Part shown: piece by piece, positions 37,185 to 44,306 of the stretch
Position numbering within the stretch: the first letter of the stretch is position 1
How the letters are laid out: every line of letters begins with the position of its first letter
NCBI RefSeq assembly: GCF_030363035.1
Contig: NZ_JAUCMN010000003.1
Coordinates: forward strand, 310,001-374,000
Direction of reading: 5' to 3'
Source of the DNA: Curtobacterium caseinilyticum
GTDB lineage: Bacteria; Actinomycetota; Actinomycetes; Actinomycetales; Microbacteriaceae
DNA length: 64,000 nucleotides
Program-made: the position numbers and the translations under genes
The notes under the pieces: model-generated
What the model was told of the DNA's origin: nothing
What the model saw: only the letters and a program-made list of their open reading frames with translations
The model's database searches: none

Positions 37185-38312
37185 TCATCCGCAGCTGATC
37201 AGGGTGACGTTGCCGAGCCCGAGCACCACGGTCACGCGCTTCGGCGTGCTCGTGCCGTACCAGGTCCCGTCGAGCGACCGGACGGTCACGTCGTAGGACT
37301 GCAGCAGCTCGAGTCCGACGGCCGTGAACGTCGCGGTCCGCCCCGTTGCCGGCGCGGTCGCGACGAGGCGGCCGCCCGCCCACACCTCGAACCCGCCCGG
37401 TGGGTTGGTCGGACCGGGGTGGCTCCAGGTGATCGTCGCCGTGCCCCCGCCCGTGCACGCGGTGATGGTGGCGCGCGGGACCACGGCGGCCGACCAGGTC
37501 GAGGCCGTCACGGTGGTGGCCGGCCAGGGTGCGGCCTGCGCGGGGGTCGGTGCGAGCGCGCCGACGGCGGTGACGACGACGAGGGTGGCCGCCGCGCCGG
37601 AGGGGCCGACGCGGCCGCGGCGGCGGGCGTGACGGCCGCTCGGTGAGCGGAGCGGACGGGCGCCGGCGGACCCCGTGTCGGGGCGGGATGCCGTCGAGGA
37701 GCCGCCCCGGGCCTCCAGGCCGTCCCCGTTGCCGTCACCGTCACCGCGGTGGCGGCCACCAGGCGCACGACGGATCCGGCCGTCGACCGTGCACAGGGCG
37801 AGCACCGCGACGAGCGCGAGCGCGAGCGCGGCGGTCTCGGCCCATCGGCCCTCGCGCACCCAGACCACGGGGCTGCCGACGAACGGGATGCGCAGGGACG
37901 CGACGCCGTGCACCGCCGACCGGTCGACCGGGGTCGAGTCCGCCTGCGGGTTCGCGTCGCCCTTGGTGACGATCGTGCCGTCGTGGCCGGGATGCACGAA
38001 GCGGTGCATCCGCAGGTGCCCGGCCTGGTCGGGGTCGTCCGCGAGCAGGACCTGCCCCGGTCGGACCTCCGCGGGTGCAACCGGTCGCGACACGACGACG
38101 TCACCCGGGGTCAGCCGCGGCTCCATCGAGCCGGTCATCACCGTGGTGGGGTGCCAGCCGAGCAACGCCGGGGCCGCGGACCACAACGCCAGACCGAGCA
38201 GCGCCGCGACGACCGCGCGTGCCGCCACGGCGACGACGACGCGCCCCCAGTCGACGACGTCGTGCAGCGCGTCGTGCGGTGGGTGACCACCGTGCACTGC
38301 GGAGCTGACCAT
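37185..38312 (-). CDS. SipW-type signal peptidase I fused to a fibronectin III-like secreted domain
   Basis: 375 residues. The N-terminal part is an ER/SipW-type S26 signal peptidase: membrane helix (about 24-51), nucleophile Ser62 in TGSMEPRLTPGD, His103 in RMHRF in place of the bacterial lysine, and Asp119 in TKGDAN; a second helix follows (157-174). After a 50-residue Gly/Ser/Arg linker comes a signal-peptide-like stretch (RRRGRVG, hydrophobic 239-253, APTPAQA-A) and a 115-residue beta-rich domain resembling fibronectin III (GGFEVWAGGRLVATAP, YDVTVRSLDG). It lies 37 nt downstream of a TasA-like gene, its expected substrate. ATG start; the frame upstream is a shadow. Confidence 0.83.
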   Translation of the reverse strand: MVSSAVHGGHPPHDALHDVVDWGRVVVAVAARAVVAALLGLALWSAAPALLGWHPTTVMTGSMEPRLTPGDVVVSRPVAPAEVRPGQVLLADDPDQAGHLRMHRFVHPGHDGTIVTKGDANPQADSTPVDRSAVHGVASLRIPFVGSPVVWVREGRWAETAALALALVAVLALCTVDGRIRRAPGGRHRGDGDGNGDGLEARGGSSTASRPDTGSAGARPLRSPSGRHARRRGRVGPSGAAATLVVVTAVGALAPTPAQAAPWPATTVTASTWSAAVVPRATITACTGGGTATITWSHPGPTNPPGGFEVWAGGRLVATAPATGRTATFTAVGLELLQSYDVTVRSLDGTWYGTSTPKRVTVVLGLGNVTLISCG

Positions 38313-38349
38313 GACTGCCTTCGACCGGGGGCGTTCCGAGGGTGACGGA

Positions 38350-38949
38350 CTAGTTGTTCTGGGCCTCCCACGTGAGGCCGAGCGACGCCGTGTTGCCCTG
38401 TGCGGTGTTCGGGGTGCCGGCGGCGACGGAGTACGTGACGCGGTAGACGCGGGTCTCGTTCGCGGTGCCCGCCGTGGTCCACGCGCCGAGGCCGGACGCG
38501 AAGTTCGTCGCCGTCGAGCCGAGGTTCGGCAGCGTGTCGTTGAACAGCACGGCACCGGTGGCTGCTGGCGTGAAGCCCGAGCACGAGGCGAAGCCACCGC
38601 CGGTGCCCTGCTCGATCTTCACGGTGGTGTTCGTCGCGAGGACGCTCGAGGTCTGCGGGCTGGTCGTGTACAGCTTCACCGTCGACGGCAGGGAGCCGCT
38701 CGAGGTGACGGTGATGCACTTGCTGTCCGTGGAGCCGGGCTTGAGGTTCGTGGCGGTGAAGAGCGCGGTGTTCGCGTCGTCGTCCGAGAGCGCGACGGTG
38801 CCGGCGGTCCAGTTGCTGGTGGGGTTGGTGGTCGTGGCCGAGAACGCCGAGTACGAGGCGGTCGAGACGACGACGCCGGAGGCCACGAGGGCGGCGGGGA
38901 CGGCGATCCAGGCAGCCAGACGGGCGGAGCGAGCGGAGACACGGGACAT
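38350..38949 (-). CDS. TasA/camelysin-like secreted protein with SipW-dependent signal peptide
   Basis: 199 residues. The N terminus (basic SRVSARSAR, hydrophobic 12-30, then ASYSAFSATTTNPTSNWTAG) has the pattern of SipW-dependent substrates: a cleavage region followed by SAFSA...N.w.aGTV.L. The rest is a Thr/Ser-rich beta domain with two cysteines (Cys78, Cys123) that may pair. In Bacillus such proteins form amyloid-like biofilm fibres (TasA) or are surface metalloprotease-like (camelysin). ATG with GGAGGA 5 nt upstream. First gene of the operon with the signal peptidase. Functional role in this organism is inferred. Confidence 0.82.
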   Translation of the reverse strand: MSRVSARSARLAAWIAVPAALVASGVVVSTASYSAFSATTTNPTSNWTAGTVALSDDDANTALFTATNLKPGSTDSKCITVTSSGSLPSTVKLYTTSPQTSSVLATNTTVKIEQGTGGGFASCSGFTPAATGAVLFNDTLPNLGSTATNFASGLGAWTTAGTANETRVYRVTYSVAAGTPNTAQGNTASLGLTWEAQNN

Positions 38950-39040
38950 GGTTGTCCTCCGGAGGAGAGAGATCTGATCGGTGGTGGCTCCGGACCCGCG
39001 GTGGTTGGTCGCGCTACGGTGCCTGTGTACTACGACGATC

Positions 39041-39069
39041 AAGCTACTTGACACTCGTGTTGACGACAA
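39041..39069 (-). promoter_or_regulatory. Promoter of the TasA-like/SipW operon
   Basis: On the minus strand TTGTCG (39069-39064), a 17-bp spacer and TAGCTT (39046-39041), giving a leader of about 85 nt. The region is A+T-rich relative to its flanks and is shared with the divergent marR. Confidence 0.5.
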
Positions 39070-39089
39070 GAGAAGCAACGCCCCCACTG

Positions 39090-39118
39090 TTGGGGATTGT
39101 CTCAATCATTGAGATACT
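39090..39118 (+). promoter_or_regulatory. marR promoter with TCTCAATCATTGAGA operator
   Basis: TTGGGG (39090-39095), 17-bp spacer, GATACT (39113-39118). The spacer contains a perfect 15-bp palindrome TCTCAATCATTGAGA (39100-39114), a typical MarR operator size and an ideal place for repression. It is 31 nt from the -35 box of the divergent TasA-like operon, so the same protein could affect both. Confidence 0.65.
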
Positions 39119-39196
39119 TGTTGCATGGACCCCTGACCCGGGCCCGTCCGCGTCCCGTCGATCGCCGCCGCGATCACCACCCGAGAAGAGCCACCC

Positions 39197-39766
39197 GTGA
39201 CGGACACCTCCCCCGCACTCCCGCCCCTGACCGTCACGACGGGCCTGCCGCCGGCCCCCGTCTCCCCCGACGTCGAGATGGACGACCTGCCCACCGCACC
39301 GCTCGCGGGTGTGCGTGCGGACGACGCGGGGCTCGCCCGGATGATCGAGGCCTTCCGACTCCTGCAGGTCCGGCACGCGCGGGTCCTGGCCCACGAGAGC
39401 GCCGCGCACGGGCTCGGTGTCACGGACACGCGGTTCCTGGTGCACCTGGCGGCGACCGAGGGGCACGCCACCACACCGAAGCAGGCCGGGGACACCCTCG
39501 AGCTGAGCACCGGCGCGATGACCTCGCTGCTCGACCGGCTCGAGCGCCACGGGCACCTCGAGCGCCGCCCGAACCCGGGTGACCGGCGGAGCATCCTCGT
39601 GCACCTGACGCCGTCGGGAGCAGCGGTGGCGCGGGCGGTGAGCGCCGCCTACGCCGACGCCTTCAGCGAAGCCGTCCCCGCCGCCGAGCGGAACGGTGTC
39701 GCCGTCGCCCTCGAGGACATCGGGGCAGCGCTCGACCGTCGGCACCGCGCGGCCACGGCGCGCTGA
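39197..39766 (+). CDS. MarR family transcriptional regulator
   Basis: A 189-residue winged-helix protein with a 40-residue Pro/Thr-rich extension. TPKQAGDTLELSTGAMTSLLDRLERHGHLER is the helix-turn-helix and NPGDRRSILVHLTPSG the wing. GTG start. It is divergent from the TasA-like/SipW operon across a 247-nt gap holding a perfect operator, so it is the best candidate regulator of that surface system. Confidence 0.9.
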   Translation: MTDTSPALPPLTVTTGLPPAPVSPDVEMDDLPTAPLAGVRADDAGLARMIEAFRLLQVRHARVLAHESAAHGLGVTDTRFLVHLAATEGHATTPKQAGDTLELSTGAMTSLLDRLERHGHLERRPNPGDRRSILVHLTPSGAAVARAVSAAYADAFSEAVPAAERNGVAVALEDIGAALDRRHRAATAR

Positions 39767-39820
39767 GCCCGCACCCGGGCGCTGGAGCGGGCTGCGCACA
39801 CGCCGCGTAGCGTCGGCGGC

Positions 39821-40330
39821 ATGACCCCAGCGGAACTCCTCACCGAAGCGTTCTCCCGCGTGCCCGAGACCGTCGAGCGCGCGCTCGACGGCCTGTCGAC
39901 CGAGCAACTCGCGACCCGGCCGGCAGCCGGCGCGAACACCCTCGCCTGGCTGGCGTGGCACACGGCCCGCGGACAGGACGCCCAGGTCGCGGACCTCGCC
40001 GGGACCGAGCAGGTCTGGACCGCCGACGGCTGGGTCGAGCGCTTCGGCCTGCCGTTCCCCGCCGACGCACTCGGCTACGGCATGTCGAGCGAGGACGTCG
40101 GGCGGGTGCGTGCGTCCGCCGAGCTGCTGACCGGGTACCTCCGCGCCGTGCACGAACGGACGGTCGCCTACCTCGGCTCGCTCGCTCCGGAGGACCTGGA
40201 CGAGGTCGTCGACGAGGCGTGGGACCCGCCCGTGACGCGCGGCGCCCGGCTCGTGAGCATCCTCGACGACTGCACGCAGCACGCCGGTCAGGCCGGCTAC
40301 GTGCGCGGTCTGCTCTTCTTCTCGCGCTGA
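39821..40330 (+). CDS. DinB/DUF664 family protein
   Basis: A 169-residue four-helix-bundle metalloprotein related to mycothiol-dependent DinB-fold enzymes. Potential metal ligands are His47 region (LAWLAWHTARGQDAQ) and the C-terminal DDCTQHAGQAGYVRGL. In actinobacteria such proteins act as thiol-S-transferases in detoxification; the exact substrate is unknown. Leaderless: TAGCGT ends 7 nt before the ATG. Confidence 0.85.
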   Translation: MTPAELLTEAFSRVPETVERALDGLSTEQLATRPAAGANTLAWLAWHTARGQDAQVADLAGTEQVWTADGWVERFGLPFPADALGYGMSSEDVGRVRASAELLTGYLRAVHERTVAYLGSLAPEDLDEVVDEAWDPPVTRGARLVSILDDCTQHAGQAGYVRGLLFFSR

Positions 40331-40433
40331 CCCCGCAGCCGCGTCCGCGACACGCAACCTCGGCGTCAGCTCGCAGCGTCGTACCGCTGCGAGCGCTCGG
40401 GAACGTTGCGTCCTGCGAGTGCGGCTCGCGCAG

Positions 40434-40485
40434 ACGACGGACGGGAGGCCCGGTGCCAGCTGGCACCGGGCCTCCCGTCCGTCGT
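40434..40485. terminator. 52-bp perfect palindrome, bidirectional terminator
   Basis: 26 bases per arm with no loop, centred on CAGCTG, between the convergent dinB-like and helicase genes. The arm contains GGACGGGAGGCCCGGTGCC. A near-identical palindrome at 61125-61170 differs by a compensated base pair. Confidence 0.85.
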
Positions 40486-40495
40486 GTGGTCGCGA

Positions 40496-42652
40496 CTAGC
40501 GCGCGGCGAGCTCCGCGACGATGCCGTCGCCGGGCGCCGCCTGCACCAGGTCCGCCTCGATCTCGGCGTTCTCGAGGATGCCCTCGATCTTCCGGATGCG
40601 ACCGCGCGGGACCAGCGTGACGACGGTGCCCTCCTTGCCGGCACGACCGGTGCGGCCGGAGCGGTGCATGTACGCCTTGTAGTCGTCCGGGGCGTCCGCC
40701 TGCACGACCAGGGAGACGTCGTCGACGTGGATGCCGCGTGCGGCGACGTCGGTCGCCACGAGCACGTTCACGCGGCCGCTCGTGAGCAGCTGCAGGTTGC
40801 GCGTGCGGCGGGACTGGTTGAGGTCGCCGTGGAGCGAGGTCGCGCGGATGCCGGCGTCCTCGAACTGGTCCGCCAGACGCTCGGCGTAGGCACGCGTGCG
40901 AGCGAAGACGATCGTCTTGCCGTCACCGGCGACGAGCTCCTCGAGCACCTGGTCCTTCTGGCGCTGCTCGACCACGAGCACGCGGTGGTCGATCGTCGAG
41001 GAGGCCTGGTCCTCGCCGGCGACCTCGTGGACGCTCGGCTCGTGCAGGAACTCGGAGACGAGCGAGGCCACCTGGGCGTCGAGCGTGGCGCTGAACAGGA
41101 GCTTCTGCGCGCGGTCACCGTGCGGGGTGACCTCGGCGGTGGCGGACAGGATCTCGCGCACCGGCTCGAGGAACCCGAGGTCGCACATGTGGTCGGCCTC
41201 GTCGAGCACGGAGACGACGACCTCGCTGAGGTCGAGCTTCCCCTTGTTCATGAGGTCCTGCACACGACCGGGGGTGCCGACGATGATGTCGACGCCGCGC
41301 TCGAGCGCGCCCTCCTGGCGGCCGTAGGGCACGCCGCCGTAGATCTGCGTCGTGAAGAGGCCGACCGAGCGGGCGATCGGCTGGACGGTGCGGTCGATCT
41401 GCAGGGCGAGCTCGCGCGTGGGGGCGAGGATGAGCGCACGCGGAGCGCGGCCCATCTTCCGCTTCGTGCCGCCGCCGTGCTCCATGAGCTTCTCGACGAG
41501 GGGCGCACCGAACGCAATGGTCTTGCCGGAGCCGGTTCGGCCGCGGCCGAGCACGTCCTTGCCCGCGAGGACGTCGGGGATCGTCGCCGCCTGGATCGGG
41601 AACGGGCTGGTGGCGCCCATCTCGGCGAGGGTGCGGGAGATGTTGCCGCCGATGCCGAGGTCGGTGAAGGTCACGCCCTCGACGTCAGCCGCGACGGTGG
41701 CCTCGGCCTGGAGCTTCTCGAGCTTGACGTCGTCCGCGGGGACGTACGCCTGGCGGGAGTCCTCACGGTCGCGGCGCGGGGCACGGGCGTCGTCGAACGA
41801 GCGACGCTGGGGTCGCTCGTCGCGGTCGAACCGACGGGGCGCGCGGTCGTCACGGTCGAACCGACGCGGGGCGCGGTCGTCACGGTCGAACCGACGCGGG
41901 GCGCGGTCGTCACGGTCGAACCGACGCGGGGCGCGGTCGTCCTGGTCGCGACGCGGGGCGCGGTCGTCACGGTCGAAGCGACGGGGCGCGCGGTCGTCAC
42001 GGTCGAACCGACGCGGGGCGCGGTCGTCGGAGTCGCGACGGGGAGCACGGTCGTCACGGTCGAACCGACGCGGACGGTCGTCCTGGTCGCGACGCGGTGC
42101 GCGGTCGTCACGGTCGAACCGACGCGGCGTGCGGTCGTCGTCACGCCGGGGCGCACGGTCTTCGCGATCGAAGCGACGGGGCGCACGGTCGTCGCGATCA
42201 AAGCGACGGGGCGCACGGTCGTCACGGTCGAAGCGACGCGGGGCGCGGTCGTCTCGGTCGAACCGACGCGGGGCGCGGTCGTCGGAGTCGCGGCGGGGAG
42301 CGCGGTCGTCACGGTCGAACCGACGCGGACGGTCGTCCTGGTCGCGACGCGGGGCACGGTCGTCACGGTCGAAGCGACGCGGGGCGCGGTCGTTGCGGTC
42401 GAAGCCGCGCCCGCCACGGTCGTCGCGGCGCTGTCCGCCGTCACGCGGCTCCCAGTTCGGGCGGGCGGGACGCTCGCCCTGGGCCTCGCGGCCACGGCGC
42501 GCCTCGGCGTCCCACCGCTGCTTCTGCCGCGGCTGCGACGGGTCGGCGGCGCGGAAACCGCGGTGCTTGCTGCTGCGGGCGGCGGGGGTGCCGTTCGCGT
42601 GGCGGACTCGGTCGTCGGCACGCTGACGCGCGCCCTTGTCGTACGGGGCCAT
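40496..42652 (-). CDS. DEAD-box RNA helicase with long N-terminal RRFDRDDRAP repeats
   Basis: 718 residues. The helicase core is C-terminal: Q-motif FTDLGIGGNISRTLAEMGA, Walker A GRTGSGKT (A replaced by R at the first position of ATGSGKT), PTRELALQ, DEAD in VLDEADHMC, SAT in FSATLD and HRSGRTGRAGKEG. Residues about 80-300 are a low-complexity domain of more than 20 copies of RRFDRDDRAP-type units (with RRDQDD and RRDSDD variants). Arg/Asp/Phe repeats of this kind bind RNA and promote condensation; most bacterial DEAD proteins carry such tails at the C terminus. The leader appears to be over 100 nt. Confidence 0.92.
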   Translation of the reverse strand: MAPYDKGARQRADDRVRHANGTPAARSSKHRGFRAADPSQPRQKQRWDAEARRGREAQGERPARPNWEPRDGGQRRDDRGGRGFDRNDRAPRRFDRDDRAPRRDQDDRPRRFDRDDRAPRRDSDDRAPRRFDRDDRAPRRFDRDDRAPRRFDRDDRAPRRFDREDRAPRRDDDRTPRRFDRDDRAPRRDQDDRPRRFDRDDRAPRRDSDDRAPRRFDRDDRAPRRFDRDDRAPRRDQDDRAPRRFDRDDRAPRRFDRDDRAPRRFDRDDRAPRRFDRDERPQRRSFDDARAPRRDREDSRQAYVPADDVKLEKLQAEATVAADVEGVTFTDLGIGGNISRTLAEMGATSPFPIQAATIPDVLAGKDVLGRGRTGSGKTIAFGAPLVEKLMEHGGGTKRKMGRAPRALILAPTRELALQIDRTVQPIARSVGLFTTQIYGGVPYGRQEGALERGVDIIVGTPGRVQDLMNKGKLDLSEVVVSVLDEADHMCDLGFLEPVREILSATAEVTPHGDRAQKLLFSATLDAQVASLVSEFLHEPSVHEVAGEDQASSTIDHRVLVVEQRQKDQVLEELVAGDGKTIVFARTRAYAERLADQFEDAGIRATSLHGDLNQSRRTRNLQLLTSGRVNVLVATDVAARGIHVDDVSLVVQADAPDDYKAYMHRSGRTGRAGKEGTVVTLVPRGRIRKIEGILENAEIEADLVQAAPGDGIVAELAAR
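41752..42412. repeat. 30-bp coding tandem repeats inside the helicase gene
   Basis: The DNA encoding the RRFDRDDRAP units repeats with a 30-bp period (for example CGGTCGTCACGGTCGAACCG on the plus strand) and nearly identical units, implying recent expansion. A block of five units including the RRDQDD and RRDSDD variants occurs twice, so expansion also happened at a higher order. Confidence 0.9.
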
Positions 42653-42917
42653 TGCTACTTTCCGGGGTGCAGACGTCCGCGTGCCCGGCAGCGACATCGG
42701 CGCAGGTCTCAGAGGCGGAGAGGGGGTTCTTCCCGTCGCGGGTCGACGTGAATCCAGCCCTCGACCAACACACACCCAAGCAGAATCCGTGATCACAGTG
42801 TCACGGCGTCGAGAGCCGACCGATCGAGTCTACGTGACCGGACGCGGTCTGGCCAGCCCCGCGGCGGACGGGTACCGCGGGGCGGGCGCGGGGCGGGCCT
42901 CCCGGCCGGAACCGGTG
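42653..42917. other. Gap between helicase start and ppk2 end
   Basis: No gene. On the minus strand this is the presumed long leader/promoter region of the helicase gene. A short inverted repeat (CCGTG / CACGG around 42786-42805, within GTGATCACAGTGTCACGG) and A+T-richer sequence lie about 140-150 nt upstream of the ATG and may mark the promoter or the ppk2-side boundary. Confidence 0.4.
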
Positions 42918-43772
42918 TCAGGACTCGGCGAGCCGCCGACGCTGCTCGGCCACGTCGAAGTCGGCCGTCGGCCACGTGAGCTGCATGTCCTCGAGGGCGC
43001 GGAGCAGCAGCTGCTGGACCGCGAGCCGGGCGTACCACTTGCGGTTCGCGGGCACGACGTACCAGGGCGCCCGTGCGGTCGAGGTGCGGTCGAACACCGT
43101 CTGGTACGCCTGCTGGTACTCGTCCCACAGCAGGCGCTCGTCGATGTCGCCCGGGTTGAACTTCCAGTGCTTGTCGGGGCGGTCCAGGCGGTCGCCGAGT
43201 CGCTCCCGCTGCTCGTCCTTCGAGATGTGGAGCATCACCTTGACGATCGTCGTGCCCTCGGCGACCAGACGGTCCTCGAAGTCGACGATCGCGCCGTAGC
43301 GCCGCTCGATCTCCTCGGGCGGCGCGAGCGAGCGCACCTTCTGGATGAGGACGTCCTCGTAGTGGGAGCGGTCGAAGACGCCGAGCTGCCCGGCGGCCGG
43401 CAGCTGCCGTTCGATGCGCCAGAGGAAGTCGTGCGCACGCTCCTCGGCGGTCGGCGCTCCGAAGCCCGCGTAGTGCACGCCGTTCGGGTCCACCGCGCCG
43501 ACCACGTGCGAGACGATCCCGCCCTTGCCCGCGGTGTCCATGGCCTGCAGCACGAGGAGCACCCGGCGCTGATCGCCGGCGGTGCTCGCGGCGTGCAGGC
43601 GCTCCTGCAGGGCCGCGAGGCGGTCGGCTCCGGCCGCGAGCGACTCGAGTCCGTCGATCTTGCGCCCGGGGAAGCCCGGGGTGCCGTCGGGGTCGACGCG
43701 GTCGAGGCGGAAGCCCTCCTGGACGCGGAGGAGCGGTTCGGGGTCGGTGTTCCAGGCCTTGCGACGGCTCAC
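42918..43772 (-). CDS. Polyphosphate kinase 2 family protein
   Basis: A 284-residue PPK2-type polyphosphate:nucleotide phosphotransferase. Walker A-like QAMDTAGKGGIVSHVVGAVDPNGV, the lid-module arginine region WRIERQLPAAGQLGVFDRSHYEDVLI (Walker B) and WKFNPGDIDERLLWDEYQQAYQ are diagnostic. It uses polyphosphate to phosphorylate nucleoside mono- or diphosphates; the subclass (AMP versus NDP) cannot be told safely. GTG start with AGGAGG 6 nt upstream. Confidence 0.92.
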   Translation of the reverse strand: MSRRKAWNTDPEPLLRVQEGFRLDRVDPDGTPGFPGRKIDGLESLAAGADRLAALQERLHAASTAGDQRRVLLVLQAMDTAGKGGIVSHVVGAVDPNGVHYAGFGAPTAEERAHDFLWRIERQLPAAGQLGVFDRSHYEDVLIQKVRSLAPPEEIERRYGAIVDFEDRLVAEGTTIVKVMLHISKDEQRERLGDRLDRPDKHWKFNPGDIDERLLWDEYQQAYQTVFDRTSTARAPWYVVPANRKWYARLAVQQLLLRALEDMQLTWPTADFDVAEQRRRLAES

Positions 43773-43863
43773 GGGTCCTCCTGCGGGTCTCGTGCCCATC
43801 CTGGCACCCGCACGGCAGCGTGGGCGGCGTCCTCGGTGCTGTGCGCTTCCGGGCGTCCCGCAT

Positions 43864-44194
43864 CGACTCGTGCGGGTTCGTGCGTCGGGCGGTTCCGGGC
43901 GACATCGGGCGTGCCTGGCTGCTTCGATGTACCTGGCTGCTTCGGGTGTACCTGGCTGCTTCGGGTGGACTCGTGCGGGTTCGCGCGTCTGGCGGTTCCG
44001 GGCGAGATCGGGTGCACCTGGCTGCTTCGGGTGTACCTGGCGGTTCCGGGTGGACTCGTGCGGGTTCGCGCGTCTGGCGGTTCCGGGCGAGATCGGGCAT
44101 ACCTGGCTGCTTCGGGCGTACCTGGTCAGTCGGTCCGACCCGGTACGCCCGATTCCACCTGGCATCGCGTCCGTGATGGGAAGGAACGGGCAAG
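43864..44194 (-). repeat. 'GGTACGCCCG' dispersed element, copy 2, with expanded internal units
   Basis: On the minus strand 44194-44098 aligns with 19282-19380 (GCCCGTTCCTTCCCATC, GCGATG, GGGCGTACC, CTGACCAGGTACGCCCG). A hairpin is formed by 44113-44151. Beyond it lie three longer direct units beginning GACTCGTGCGGGTTCG at about 43865, 43968 and 44053, each with CCTGGCTGCTTCGGG subunits. The whole 534-nt gap between ppk2 and the lipoprotein gene has no convincing gene. Confidence 0.75.
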
Positions 44195-44306
44195 GGGGCG
44201 GACGCGCCGGACACCGGGCAACGGGCACCGGCTCGACCGCGGGGAGGAGGTCGCTCGTCCGGACGGCGGACGCGACGCCGAGCGGGCCGGGTTAGCGTGG
44301 TCGTCG

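Noticed and set aside
41300-42790. Long plus-strand open frames opposite the helicase repeats (RGARSSRSNR-type)
   Set aside because: They are periodic mirror images of the RRFDRDDRAP coding repeats, with no recognisable domain or start signal.
43864-44194. Possible CRISPR array
   Set aside because: Unit lengths vary (103 and 85), the sequence between repeated parts is itself repeated, and no cas gene is present.
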